The notes beneath the pieces were generated by a model, which worked only from the letters and a program-made list of their open reading frames with translations, had not been told where the DNA came from and did not search any database. This document shows positions 32,318 through 40,540 of a stretch of DNA of 64,000 nucleotides, one piece after another. Numbering within the stretch: position 1 is the first letter of the stretch; each line of letters starts with the position of its first letter. A program made the position numbers and the translations under genes. The stretch is from Pseudomonadota bacterium (GTDB lineage: Bacteria; Pseudomonadota; Gammaproteobacteria; Steroidobacterales; Steroidobacteraceae), in the NCBI GenBank assembly GCA_016720075.1, contig JADJXW010000001.1:310001-374000 (forward strand), written 5' to 3'.

Positions 32318-33538
32318 ATGAGCAAGCGCATCCTGCTGGGTGTCACGGGCGGCATCGCGGCCTACAAGAGCCCCGACATCGTCCGGCGACTCATCGAACG
32401 CGGCGCCGAGGTGCAGGTCGTGATGACCGCCGGCGCGCGCGAGTTCGTGCAGCCGCTCACCTTCCAGGCGGTGTCCGGCCGCGAGGTGCGCAGCGACCTG
32501 TGGGATGAGACCGCCGAGCGCGCGATGAGCCACATTGAACTGGCGCGCTGGGCCGACCTGGTGCTGGTGGCCCCGGCCACCGCGGATTTTCTCGCGCATC
32601 TCACGCACGGCATGGCCGACAACCTGCTGTCCACGATCTGCCTGGCCACTTCGGCGCCCATCGCCGTGGCGCCGGCGATGAACCGGCTCATGTGGTCGAA
32701 CCCCGCCACGCAGGCCAACATCGCCACGCTGCGCGTGCGCGGCGTGCAGGTGTTTGGACCTGACAGCGGCAGTCAGGCCTGCGGCGAGACCGGCGAGGGC
32801 CGGATGATGGAGCCGGCCGACATCGCAGCCAGTGCCTTCGCGGTGCTGCCTGCAGAAGGACCGCTGCAGGGTCGCAAGGTGCTCATCACCGCCGGCCCCA
32901 CGCGCGAGCGCATCGATCCGGTACGCTTCATCAGCAATCGCAGTTCGGGAAAGATGGGCTATGCGGTGGCGCAGGCCGCGCGCGATCGCGGCGCCGAGGT
33001 CATCCTCGTCAGTGGCCCCGTCAATCTGCAGGCGCCACCCGGCGTGCGCCGCGTCAGCGTTGAAAGCGCCGCGCAGATGCTGGATGCGGTGATGTCGGAA
33101 ATCGCCGGCACCGACATCTTCATCGGCACCGCGGCGGTGGCCGACTACCGGCCGTCCTCTCCCGCCGACTGCAAGATCAAGAAGGTCAGCGACAAGCTCG
33201 ACCTGTGCATGGAGCGCACGGTGGACATCCTGGCCACGGTGTCGCAGCGTGCGGATCGTCCCTTCACCGTGGGCTTCGCCGCCGAGACCAACGACATGGA
33301 ACAGCACGCGCTGTCGAAGCTCACGCGCAAGAACCTCGACCTGATCGCCGCCAACGAAGTGGGCGATGCCAAGGTGTTCGAGGCCGACGACAACGCGCTG
33401 ACGCTGTTCTGGCCCAATGGCGGCAAGCTGTCGCTGGGCGCGGGCGCCAAGACCGAGCTGGCGGTGAAGCTGGTGGATTTCATCGCTGCGCGCTTCAACG
33501 AACGCGCGGCCCGGCCGAAGATCGCCGTCGTCCGCTAG
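32318..33538 (+). CDS. coaBC: Bifunctional phosphopantothenoylcysteine decarboxylase / phosphopantothenate-cysteine ligase CoaBC
   Basis: 406 residues performing steps 2 and 3 of coenzyme A synthesis. The FMN-dependent CoaC half (1-185) has ILLGVTGGIAAYKSPDIVRRL, the SHIELARWAD active-site His and ACGETGEGRM with the catalytic Cys. The CoaB half (190-400) has ITAGPTRERIDPVRFISNRS and SGKMGYA for dimerisation, and TAAVADYRP. The start at MSKRILLG (32318) is chosen over 32282. It is divergent from radC and upstream of dut. Confidence 0.96.
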   Translation: MSKRILLGVTGGIAAYKSPDIVRRLIERGAEVQVVMTAGAREFVQPLTFQAVSGREVRSDLWDETAERAMSHIELARWADLVLVAPATADFLAHLTHGMADNLLSTICLATSAPIAVAPAMNRLMWSNPATQANIATLRVRGVQVFGPDSGSQACGETGEGRMMEPADIAASAFAVLPAEGPLQGRKVLITAGPTRERIDPVRFISNRSSGKMGYAVAQAARDRGAEVILVSGPVNLQAPPGVRRVSVESAAQMLDAVMSEIAGTDIFIGTAAVADYRPSSPADCKIKKVSDKLDLCMERTVDILATVSQRADRPFTVGFAAETNDMEQHALSKLTRKNLDLIAANEVGDAKVFEADDNALTLFWPNGGKLSLGAGAKTELAVKLVDFIAARFNERAARPKIAVVR

Positions 33539-33561
33539 CGCCATCCACCTTCCCGGTCCGC

Positions 33562-33567
33562 TACACT
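33562..33567 (+). promoter_or_regulatory. TACACT -10-like box 7 nt before dut
   Basis: TACACT ends exactly 7 nt before the dut ATG, in a 36-bp gap with no ribosome binding site. It matches the leaderless layout seen at coaBC and the rhomboid gene. Confidence 0.4.
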
Positions 33568-33574
33568 CCGGCGG

Positions 33575-34030
33575 ATGCAGCAACTGAAAGTCCGCGTGCT
33601 CGACGCGCGCCTCGGCAGCACCTGGCCGCTGCCCACCTATGCCACCACGGGCTCTGCCGGCCTCGACCTGCGCGCCGTGATCGATGCGCCCATCGACCTT
33701 GCGCCGGGGGGCGCCACGCTCATTCCCACTGGCATGGCCATCCACATCGGCGACCCGGGCTACGCCGCGGTCATCCTTCCGCGCTCGGGCCTCGGCCACA
33801 AGCACGGCATCGTGCTCGGCAACCTCGTGGGGCTGATCGATTCGGATTACCAGGGGCCGTTGATGGTCTCGTGCTGGAACCGCGGCAGCGCCAGCTTCAC
33901 CATCCAGCCGGGCGAGCGCATCGCGCAGCTCATCGTCGTGCCGGTGGCGCAGGTGGAGCTGACCGTGGTGGAAGACTTTGCGGCCTCCGCGCGCGGCGCG
34001 GGAGGTTTCGGGCATTCCGGGCGCAGCTAG
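33575..34030 (+). CDS. dut: Deoxyuridine 5'-triphosphate nucleotidohydrolase (dUTPase)
   Basis: 151 residues, a trimeric dUTPase that hydrolyses dUTP to dUMP. The five motifs are present: AGLDLRA, PRSGLGHKHG, GLIDSDYQGPL, the RIAQLIVVPV region and the C-terminal Gly-rich arm GAGGFGHSG. Its place after coaBC is conserved across Gammaproteobacteria. Confidence 0.97.
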   Translation: MQQLKVRVLDARLGSTWPLPTYATTGSAGLDLRAVIDAPIDLAPGGATLIPTGMAIHIGDPGYAAVILPRSGLGHKHGIVLGNLVGLIDSDYQGPLMVSCWNRGSASFTIQPGERIAQLIVVPVAQVELTVVEDFAASARGAGGFGHSGRS

Positions 34031-34066
34031 CCGTTCGATCCGCTTCGCGATCAAAGGGGGGTAATC

Positions 34067-35350
34067 ATGAAACGTGGTGTACCGGCCAGCATGCTGGCCA
34101 TGGCGATGCTGATGCTCGCCACCGCCGGCGCGCGCGCCCAGTCGCCGGAGCCAAAGCCCGCCTTCACGGGCCAGACCGACGCGCCATTGCCTGCAAAGGC
34201 ATCGCCGCCGCTGAAGGTGGAAAGGCTGGCCACGGGCCTCACCGGCGCCTGGTCGATGGCGTTCCTGCCCGAGGGCGGCATCCTCATCACGCAGAGCATG
34301 GGCCTGATGCGCATCCTGCGCCCGGATGGCGTGCTGCTGCCGCCGCTGCGCGGCCTGCCCGAGGTGAAGCAGGTCGGCGCGCAGGGGCTGCACGATGTGC
34401 TGCTCGATCCGGACTTCGCGTCGAATCGCACGCTGTACTTCGCCTACTTCGCGCCCGAAGCGGGCGAACCCGGCGGCACCTGGCCACTCGAGTATCTCTA
34501 CGACCGCGTGTTCGTGGCGCCGCTGGCCGTGCGCCGCACGATGAAGATCGGCATCGAGCGCGTGGCGCGCGCCCGGCTCAGCGCCGACGGCGGCAGGCTC
34601 GAGAACGTGCGCACCATCGCGACGGGCGCCGAGCGGCGACTGGCGCTGGGCAGGGACAACACGCTGCTGGTCACCGGCGTCGACCGCTTCTGGCGCTACA
34701 CGTCGGATCTTGATGGCGTGGAGCAGGATTTCACCGCCGAGCCCGACGTGCGACGCAATTTCGCGGGCCGCGTGCTGCGCGTGAATCGCGACGGTTCTAT
34801 TCCCGCCGACAATCCCTGGCTGTCGCGCGCCACCGTGGATGCGCAGACCTTCGCGCACGGCCTGCGCGATCCGGAAGGCGCCGCGATCCATCCGGAAACC
34901 GGCGAACTGTGGACGGTGGAGCACGGCCCGCAGGGCGGTGATGAACTGAACATCATCCGCGCGGGCAGGGACTACGGCTGGCCCGATGTCAGCTACGGCC
35001 GCCAGTACGATGCGCGCCGGACCGACGGCCGCAAGAACGTGCCGGTGGGCAACGGCCGCACGTCGATGCCCGGCGTCGAGGAGCCGCGCTACTACTGGGT
35101 GCCGTCGATCGCCCCGTCGGGCCTCGCGTTCTACACCGGAAATCTTTTTCCCGAATGGAAGGGCAACCTGTTCGTCGGCGCGATGGCGGGGCAGGCGCTG
35201 GTGCGGCTGGTGCTGGATGGCGAACGCGTGGTGGCCGAAGAACGCCTGCTCACCGACCTGAAGCAGCGCATCCGCGAGGTGCGCCAGGGGCCCGACGGCG
35301 CGCTTTACATCTTCGCCGCCGATACGCTGCTGCGTATCACTCCCAGGTAG
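34067..35350 (+). CDS. PQQ-dependent aldose sugar dehydrogenase-like protein (soluble glucose dehydrogenase family)
   Basis: 427 residues with a signal peptide (to about residue 25), so periplasmic. It belongs to the six-bladed GSDH/YliI family. Characteristic segments include GLTGAWSMAFLPEGG, GAQGLHDVLLDPDFA, FAHGLRDPEGAAIHPETGEL, TVEHGPQGGDELN and SGLAFYTGNLFPEWKGNL. The family oxidises sugars with PQQ and calcium. An inserted segment around residues 140-165 (LEYLYDRVFVAPLAVRRTM) lengthens one loop relative to YliI. A strong AAGGGGGG ribosome binding site precedes the start. The substrate is unknown. Confidence 0.88.
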   Translation: MKRGVPASMLAMAMLMLATAGARAQSPEPKPAFTGQTDAPLPAKASPPLKVERLATGLTGAWSMAFLPEGGILITQSMGLMRILRPDGVLLPPLRGLPEVKQVGAQGLHDVLLDPDFASNRTLYFAYFAPEAGEPGGTWPLEYLYDRVFVAPLAVRRTMKIGIERVARARLSADGGRLENVRTIATGAERRLALGRDNTLLVTGVDRFWRYTSDLDGVEQDFTAEPDVRRNFAGRVLRVNRDGSIPADNPWLSRATVDAQTFAHGLRDPEGAAIHPETGELWTVEHGPQGGDELNIIRAGRDYGWPDVSYGRQYDARRTDGRKNVPVGNGRTSMPGVEEPRYYWVPSIAPSGLAFYTGNLFPEWKGNLFVGAMAGQALVRLVLDGERVVAEERLLTDLKQRIREVRQGPDGALYIFAADTLLRITPR

Positions 35351-35351
35351 G

Positions 35352-35370
35352 GTTCAGGGACCGTTCAGGG
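35352..35370 (+). repeat. Two direct GTTCAGGG repeats one helical turn apart
   Basis: GTTCAGGG occurs at 35352-35359 and 35363-35370, an 11-bp period, immediately after the sugar dehydrogenase stop and before the lipoprotein gene. Same-face spacing is typical of activator sites; no factor can be named. Confidence 0.3.
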
Positions 35371-35378
35371 CTGCGGCG

Positions 35379-35384
35379 TAGGCT
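35379..35384 (+). promoter_or_regulatory. TAGGCT -10-like box 7 nt before the lipoprotein gene
   Basis: TAGGCT ends exactly 7 nt before the ATG at 35392, with no ribosome binding site between. It is another instance of the leaderless layout. Confidence 0.35.
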
Positions 35385-35391
35385 GTAGCCC

Positions 35392-35949
35392 ATGAACACG
35401 AAACTCCTTTCCCGCGCCGTCCTGGCTGTGCTGGCCGGCGCCGCGTTGTCGGCCTGCGTCACTGCCCCGGAATCCCGGCCGTCCGCGGCGCAGGCATCCC
35501 CCGTGCCGGCGGTGCAGCCCACGAAGGTGTATTTCTATCCGCTGCAGGGCCAGAGCGAGGCCCAGCAGGATCGCGACCAGTACGAGTGCTTCAACTGGGC
35601 CGTGCGCCAGACGGGCTTCGATCCCAGTCGTCATGCCGTCCCGGTCGAGCAGCGCGCGGCCGTGGTGCCGGCCCGCTCGCCCGGCCAGGCCATCGGTGCC
35701 GCGGCCGCGGTTGGCGCGGTGATCGGCGCCATCGCGGCCCGCCCCGGCAACACCGCCGAAGGCGCGGTGGTCGGTGCCATGGCAGGCACCGTGCTGGGCT
35801 CTGCCGCCGCGGCTGCCGAGCAGTCCGATGCCGAGCGCGTCTCGCGCTATCGCGAACGGCGCGTGGATCGCCGCTTTGACCAGCAGGCCGGTGAATTCCG
35901 CCGCGCCACATCCGCGTGCCTCGAAGGCCGCGGCTATTCGGTGAAGTGA
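35392..35949 (+). CDS. Glycine-zipper lipoprotein
   Basis: 185 residues. The signal peptide ends in lipobox LSAC, making Cys22 the lipidated residue. Residues about 47-78 contain YPLQGQSEAQQDRDQYEC and a WAVRQTGFDP motif. A glycine-zipper membrane segment (about 100-143; GAAAAVGAVIGAIAARPGN and similar) follows, and a short ACLEGRGYSVK motif ends the protein. The flanking motifs recur in the next gene, so the zipper appears to be inserted in a shared module. An outer-membrane or envelope-stress role is inferred from similar small zipper lipoproteins. Confidence 0.8.
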   Translation: MNTKLLSRAVLAVLAGAALSACVTAPESRPSAAQASPVPAVQPTKVYFYPLQGQSEAQQDRDQYECFNWAVRQTGFDPSRHAVPVEQRAAVVPARSPGQAIGAAAAVGAVIGAIAARPGNTAEGAVVGAMAGTVLGSAAAAAEQSDAERVSRYRERRVDRRFDQQAGEFRRATSACLEGRGYSVK

Positions 35950-35957
35950 GGTTGGCC

Positions 35958-36926
35958 ATGAACACGAAATTCCGCACCCGTACGGTTCTCGCCGCTGCGA
36001 TTGGCGCGCTGCTGCTGACCAGCAGCGTGCTGGCCGGTGATGGCGGCGCCATTGGCGAGGCCATCCGCGAGGCGAAGTCCGGCCGCGACAAGGGCGAAGG
36101 CAATGCCGCGCCGCCGAAGCAGTCCGCGCCGCGACAGTCCGCGCCGCGCCAGGCGGCGCCACGCGCCGATCGCGGCGCTTCCCGGGGTGACCGCGCCGAT
36201 CGCGGTGCCCGCGGCAACATCGGCAACATTGGCGAAGGCCGCTCCTCGCCGCGCTACTCGCGCCAGCTGCCGCCGGCGAACAGCGCCGCGCCTTCGCAGC
36301 AGGCGCCGTCCGGCACGGTGGTGCAGCGTCGTGGTGACCGTGGCGTCATCGGCAGCACCGTCGAGCGCAATTTCGAGCGCGGCAGCGGCGGCAATGGCGG
36401 CAGCTACCAGGGCAATCGTCGTCCGCCGCGCTATGTGTCTAACCTGCCGGGCGGCTATCGCCAGTACCACTGGAACGGCCGGCCGTACTACAACCACGGC
36501 GGCCACTGGTATCGCCCGTATGGCAATCGCTACGTTGTGGTGGGCGCGCCCTATGGCCTGTTCGTGAACTACCTGCCGGGGTTCTACAGCACCTTCTGGT
36601 TCGGCAACACGCGCTACTACTACGCCGACGACACGTACTACCTGTACGAGCCCACGCGCCGCGGCTACGTGGTAACGCGCTCGCCCTATGACGACGACCA
36701 GGACGACGAGGAGTATTCGCAGGAACTGGACGAAGACCTGTTCGTCTATCCGGCCAAGGGCCAGAGCGAGCAGCAGCAGGCCGATGACCGCTACGAGTGC
36801 CATCGCTGGGCCGCTGACCAGACGAACTACGATCCGGTGGATGCGGACTACGACGCCGACCAGCGCGCCGACTACCTGCGCGCGATGACGGCCTGCCTCA
36901 CCGGCCGGGGCTACAGCGTCAGGTGA
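35958..36926 (+). CDS. DUF6515-type exported protein sharing the C-terminal module of its neighbour
   Basis: 322 residues with a signal peptide (MNTKFRT start, cleavage near VLAGD). Residues about 35-140 are a basic, Arg/Ser/Ala/Pro-rich low-complexity stretch. A Tyr/Gly-rich DUF6515-like domain follows (about 145-240; GGYRQYHWNGRPYYNHGGHW). An acidic linker (DDDQDDEEYSQELDED) leads to YPAKGQSEQQQADDRYEC, WAADQTNYDP and TACLTGRGYSVR, the same motifs as the preceding lipoprotein. It lies 8 bp after that gene. Function unknown; envelope localisation is inferred. Confidence 0.8.
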   Translation: MNTKFRTRTVLAAAIGALLLTSSVLAGDGGAIGEAIREAKSGRDKGEGNAAPPKQSAPRQSAPRQAAPRADRGASRGDRADRGARGNIGNIGEGRSSPRYSRQLPPANSAAPSQQAPSGTVVQRRGDRGVIGSTVERNFERGSGGNGGSYQGNRRPPRYVSNLPGGYRQYHWNGRPYYNHGGHWYRPYGNRYVVVGAPYGLFVNYLPGFYSTFWFGNTRYYYADDTYYLYEPTRRGYVVTRSPYDDDQDDEEYSQELDEDLFVYPAKGQSEQQQADDRYECHRWAADQTNYDPVDADYDADQRADYLRAMTACLTGRGYSVR

Positions 36927-36991
36927 TCAACCAGGATTTTCGGAGCTGACAATCCGTGAACGTGCGGCCGGTCGGGCCAGGGAAGGAAGCC

Positions 36992-37654
36992 CTAGCGCCC
37001 GGCCGGTCGCGTCGTCAGTTCCTTGTAGCGCGCGATGTCCTCGTTGAACTGCGCGCGCAGCTCGGCCTTCTCTTTCTCGCGCTTCCTCAGCCCCTCGCGC
37101 AGCTGATCGCGCTCCTTGACGGTGCGCACGACCTGCTCGGCGAGCTGGTCCGGCACGCGCCGCGCGTTCGGCGCGGTGGAGTAGGGCAGGAAACCCCGCA
37201 GTCGCTGCTCCAGATCCTTCAGGCGCTGCTGGTTGGATTCGATCGAACCGCGGGCGATCTCCATCTGGCCATCGATCAGCGCGATCCGCTCGTCGCGCAG
37301 CTGCTCGATGTCGGAGGCCTTCGTGTAGGTGGTCAGCAGGAAGGAGTCGTGCTGGCGCCGGCGCGCTTCCGCGGCCGCCTTCTTCTGGGCGACATCGGCC
37401 TCTTCGGCCGAGAGCTGGCGCGGCAACTGCCGCAGCTCCACGCCCTGGGCGTTGAGCTCGGAGCGTTCCTGCCTGGCGTACTCCGGCGGCACGGTGTCGC
37501 CATAGTGGGTGACGCCGTGCTCATCGACCCACTTGTACGACTTGGTGCCCTTGCTCGGCGTGTTCTGCGTGCCCTGCGTCTTCTGCGCGCCCAAGAGCAC
37601 GGGGCTCAGGGCGAGGCTGATTGCCAGGGCAAGCAGGGCCGGACGATGGTTCAT
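36992..37654 (-). CDS. DUF4124-containing coiled-coil exported protein
   Basis: 220 residues from MNHRPALLALA at 37654 (signal peptide to about residue 22). A DUF4124 motif, YKWVDEHGVTHYGDTVPPEY, follows. The rest (about 75-220) is a long Arg/Glu/Gln-rich alpha-helical coiled coil with EKEKAELRAQFNEDIARYKE near the end. The DUF4124 motif typically lies just after the signal peptide of periplasmic proteins of unknown function. The upstream in-frame ATG at 37690 is rejected because it precedes the signal peptide. Confidence 0.82.
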   Translation of the reverse strand: MNHRPALLALAISLALSPVLLGAQKTQGTQNTPSKGTKSYKWVDEHGVTHYGDTVPPEYARQERSELNAQGVELRQLPRQLSAEEADVAQKKAAAEARRRQHDSFLLTTYTKASDIEQLRDERIALIDGQMEIARGSIESNQQRLKDLEQRLRGFLPYSTAPNARRVPDQLAEQVVRTVKERDQLREGLRKREKEKAELRAQFNEDIARYKELTTRPAGR

Positions 37655-37718
37655 CCGCGCATCCTTACCCGGAAGGCCAGGGGATTGCAAAACCCACGGG
37701 TCCGGGATGCGTCCAACC

Positions 37719-38393
37719 TCACACCCTGGAGCTGCCGTAGCGGCCGCGATAGGCCTCCATGGCGCCCAGCGCGTCGGCGGGCAATCCGTTGCCGCCCTGG
37801 CGGATGGCCTCGATCAGGTCGGCCAGCGTCAGGATGCTGATGCACGGGATGCCGTACAGCCGCTGCACTTCCTGCACGGCCGATTCGGCGAGGTCGTTGC
37901 CCGCGGCATCGCGGCCACGCTCCTGGCGGTCGAGCGCCAGCGCCACGCCGCCGGGCGTTGCGCCCGCGGCGCGGATGATCTCGATGGATTCGCGGATGGC
38001 CGTGCCCGCGGTGATGACGTCATCGATGATCAGGACGCGGCCGGCCAGTGGCCGGCCGACGATGCTGCCGCCCTCGCCATGGGACTTGGCTTCCTTGCGG
38101 TTGTACGCGAAGGGCAGGTTGTGTCCATGCAGCGAATGCAGCGAGGCGGCGGTGGCGGCCGCCAGGGGAATGCCCTTGTACGCCGGACCAAACAGCATGT
38201 CGAACCCGAGCCCCGACGCCATGATGGCCGCGGCGTAGCAGCGGCCCAGCACCGCGAGCGAGGCGCCATCGTCGAAGGCGCCGGCATTGAAGAAGTAGGG
38301 GCTTACCCGCCCCGACTTGAGCGTGAACTCGCCGAACCGCAGCGCGTTGCGCGCCAGTGCGAGCTGGATGAACTGCTGCTGATATTCGTGCAT
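37719..38393 (-). CDS. pyrE: Orotate phosphoribosyltransferase
   Basis: 224 residues converting orotate and PRPP to OMP in pyrimidine synthesis. Motifs include LKSGRVSPYFFNAGAF, FGPAYKGIPLA, FAYNRKEAKSHGEGG and the PRPP loop VLIIDDVITAGTAIRES. The start at 38393 (MHEYQQQF) has a GGGAAG ribosome binding site. It shares a divergent regulatory region with the AmpG-like gene. Confidence 0.96.
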   Translation of the reverse strand: MHEYQQQFIQLALARNALRFGEFTLKSGRVSPYFFNAGAFDDGASLAVLGRCYAAAIMASGLGFDMLFGPAYKGIPLAAATAASLHSLHGHNLPFAYNRKEAKSHGEGGSIVGRPLAGRVLIIDDVITAGTAIRESIEIIRAAGATPGGVALALDRQERGRDAAGNDLAESAVQEVQRLYGIPCISILTLADLIEAIRQGGNGLPADALGAMEAYRGRYGSSRV

Positions 38394-38408
38394 GGCTTCC
38401 CGTGCCGC

Positions 38409-38433
38409 TATGATGCGTTGCGTGCGCATCATA
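38409..38433. promoter_or_regulatory. 9-bp perfect inverted repeat between pyrE and the AmpG-like gene, with back-to-back -10 boxes
   Basis: TATGATGCG (38409-38417) and CGCATCATA (38425-38433) are perfect inverted arms around TTGCGTG. Each arm contains TATGAT read outward-to-inward on its own strand, a 5-of-6 match to a -10 box. The element is therefore either a pair of overlapping promoters or an operator over the promoters. It occupies nearly half of the 54-bp gap. Confidence 0.6.
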
Positions 38434-38447
38434 ACGGACCCCGAGTC

Positions 38448-39725
38448 TTGAGCGACCCCACTCCGCAAACCGCGAAGCCGCGAATCCGGGATGTGCTGCG
38501 CCAGCCGCGCATGCTGGCGATACTGCTGCTGGGCGGCGCATCGGGCCTGCCCAATCCGCTCTCCGAAGCCACGATGCAGGCCTGGCTCACCGACCTTGGC
38601 ATCAGCAACACCCGCATCGGGCTGCTGATGTACGTGGCGCTGCCCTACCTGCTCAAGCCACTGTGGGCGCCGCTGCTCGACCGCTATTCGCTGCCGTGGC
38701 TCGGGCGCCGGCGCGGCTGGATCCTCACGTTCCAGCTGCTGCTGGCCGCGTCGATCGCCTCACTGGCCACCTTCAGCGGCGAGCACCAGCTCACCGGCAT
38801 CGCGCTGGCGCTGCTGGTGCTGGTGTTCCTGTCCGCTTCGCAGGATGTGGTCATCGACGCGTATCGCACCGATGTGGCGCGACCGGCCGAGCGGGGACTG
38901 GCCGCGGCGGCAACCAACCTCGGCTATCGCGCGCTGTCGTATGGCTCGCTGTCGGTGGCGCTGATCGTGGCCGACCACGCGGGCTGGCGCGCGGCATTCC
39001 TGACGCTGGCCGGCGCCATGGCGCTCACCTCGCTCGCCACGCTCTGGGCGCCCGAGCCCGACGATCCGCGCGGCCGGCAACTGCCGTCGCTGGCCGACTC
39101 GGTGCTGATTCCGCTGCGCGAGCTGTTCGGCGCGCCGGGCGCGATCGCGCTGGTGCTGCTGATCATCTGCTACAAGATCGGCGACGCCTTCGCGCTGAAG
39201 TTCTTCACCGCGTTCATGATGCACACGGGCTTCACCAAGACCGAGATCGGCCTGGTGGTGAAGGCGGTGCTCACCACCGGTTCGATCATCGGCGCGATGC
39301 TGGGTGGCCTGTGGATGATCCGGCTCGGCCTGCGCCGCGCGATGCTGATGTTCGCCATCGTGCAGGCGGTGACCAACCTGGGATACCTGCTGCTGGCGTC
39401 GGTGGGCAAGAGCTATGCGGTGATGGTGGGCGCGGTGGCGCTCGACGCGCTGGCCAGCGGCATGGGCAACATCGCCTCCGTGGCGCTGATGATGGCGCTG
39501 TGCGACAAGCGCTTCAGCGCCTTCCAGTACGCCGTGCTGTCGATGGTGGCGCTGCTGCCGCGCTACACGCTGGGCGGACCTGCCGGCTGGCTGGCCGACA
39601 ATGGCGGCTGGAGCGTCTACTACTGGACCAGTTTCGCGCTGGCCCTGCCGGGCATCGCGCTGGTGCTGCTGATGCGGCGGCGCATCGACACGCTCGACGC
39701 CTCGCAGAACGAAGTCCGCGCATGA
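38448..39725 (+). CDS. AmpG-like major facilitator transporter
   Basis: 425 residues from a probable TTG at 38448 (LSDPTPQTAKPRIRDVL). About twelve hydrophobic helices are visible. The first (LAILLLGGASGLPNPLSEATMQAWL) and the YVALPYLLKPLWAPLLDRY segment are typical of the AmpG / acetyl-CoA transporter group of MFS proteins. AmpG imports anhydro-muropeptides during cell-wall recycling, so that is the best functional guess. The in-frame ATG at 38510 would cut into the first helix. The stop overlaps the Rieske gene start by 4 bp. Confidence 0.82.
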   Translation: MSDPTPQTAKPRIRDVLRQPRMLAILLLGGASGLPNPLSEATMQAWLTDLGISNTRIGLLMYVALPYLLKPLWAPLLDRYSLPWLGRRRGWILTFQLLLAASIASLATFSGEHQLTGIALALLVLVFLSASQDVVIDAYRTDVARPAERGLAAAATNLGYRALSYGSLSVALIVADHAGWRAAFLTLAGAMALTSLATLWAPEPDDPRGRQLPSLADSVLIPLRELFGAPGAIALVLLIICYKIGDAFALKFFTAFMMHTGFTKTEIGLVVKAVLTTGSIIGAMLGGLWMIRLGLRRAMLMFAIVQAVTNLGYLLLASVGKSYAVMVGAVALDALASGMGNIASVALMMALCDKRFSAFQYAVLSMVALLPRYTLGGPAGWLADNGGWSVYYWTSFALALPGIALVLLMRRRIDTLDASQNEVRA

Positions 39726-40108
39726 CCGGCACTGTCAGCGCGGGCACCGAACTGTTGCGCCTTGCGGACCTGCCCGATGGCGCCACGCGTGAGTTCATCC
39801 TCGGCAGTGGCGACTGGCCTCCCAGCGGCTTCGTGGTGCGCCTGGGCGATGAAATTCATGCCTGGTTCAACCGCTGCCCGCATGCGCTGCGGCCGCTGAA
39901 CGCCATGCCCGATCGCTTCCTGACGCCCGGTGGCGGGCTGATCCAGTGCGCGGCGCATGGGGCGCAGTTCGAGAAGGCCACCGGGCTTTGCATCGCCGGC
40001 CCCTGCCTGGACGAATCGCTGCGGCGCATTGCCGTGCGCGTGGTGAATGGCGCCATCCTGCTCGACGAGGACCTGGATCTGGCGAAACTGGAGCGCTGGC
40101 CGCGATAA
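39722..40108 (+). CDS. Rieske [2Fe-2S] domain protein
   Basis: 128 residues making up a single Rieske ferredoxin-like domain. The ligands are Cys52-x-His54 (RCPHALRPLN) and Cys76-x2-His79 (QCAAHGAQFEKATGLC). No membrane anchor is present, so it is soluble. It is translationally coupled to the transporter (ATGA). It could donate electrons to an oxygenase or serve as a redox sensor; no partner oxygenase lies nearby. Confidence 0.88.
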   Translation: MTGTVSAGTELLRLADLPDGATREFILGSGDWPPSGFVVRLGDEIHAWFNRCPHALRPLNAMPDRFLTPGGGLIQCAAHGAQFEKATGLCIAGPCLDESLRRIAVRVVNGAILLDEDLDLAKLERWPR

Positions 40109-40144
40109 GATCGGCCCATTGCCCGGTGCCGGGCCGAAGGGGGA

Positions 40145-40540
40145 ATGATGCGATCGACCATCTCCTGCATGCTGCTGTGCGCGCTGGCCACGGCATCCTT
40201 TGCGCATCATTCTGGCGCGATGTTCGACCAGGCGAAGACGGTCACGCTCGCCGGCACCGTCAAGGAATACCAGTTCACGCATCCGCACGTGTGGATCGAA
40301 CTGATGGTGCCCGATGCGAAGGGCAAGCCCGTGCAGTGGAGCATCGAGGGTGAAGGCCCGCAGATCATGGCGCGCATCGGCCTGAAGCCCAAGGCGCTGA
40401 AGGTTGGTGACAAGGTCACGCTCAAGGCGCATCCGCTGCGCGATGGCCGCCCGGGCGGCAGCTTCATCACGCTGACGCTGGCCGATGGCCAGGTGATCGG
40501 TGCACCGCGGCGGCCAGTGCCGGCGCCGGCGGCCAAATGA
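40145..40540 (+). CDS. DUF6152 family exported protein
   Basis: 131 residues (or 130 from the second ATG at 40148), with a signal peptide ending SFAHHSG. The mature domain has SGAMFDQAKTVTLAGTVKEY, THPHVWIEL and WSIEGEGP, the pattern of the DUF6152 beta-barrel-like family. The AHHSG and HPHVW histidines could bind metal; that is inference. It overlaps the next gene by 4 bp and belongs to a three-gene operon of unknown function. A GGGGGA ribosome binding site lies just before the start. Confidence 0.82.
   Translation: MMRSTISCMLLCALATASFAHHSGAMFDQAKTVTLAGTVKEYQFTHPHVWIELMVPDAKGKPVQWSIEGEGPQIMARIGLKPKALKVGDKVTLKAHPLRDGRPGGSFITLTLADGQVIGAPRRPVPAPAAK

Noticed and set aside
31571..34924. An open frame of over 1,100 codons on the minus strand
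   Set aside because: Only its last 217 codons (radC) have family motifs. The rest is antisense to coaBC, dut and the sugar dehydrogenase and shows the Arg/His/Ala-rich composition of a shadow frame in GC-rich DNA.
36958..37010. Bidirectional terminator between the DUF6515 and DUF4124 genes
   Set aside because: The GGCCGG-rich arms are only partly complementary and there is no T-tract in either direction.
37509..38447. Extending the AmpG-like protein upstream by about 310 residues
   Set aside because: The extension runs antisense through pyrE and into the DUF4124 gene and has no transporter features; a TTG at 38448 fits the family start.
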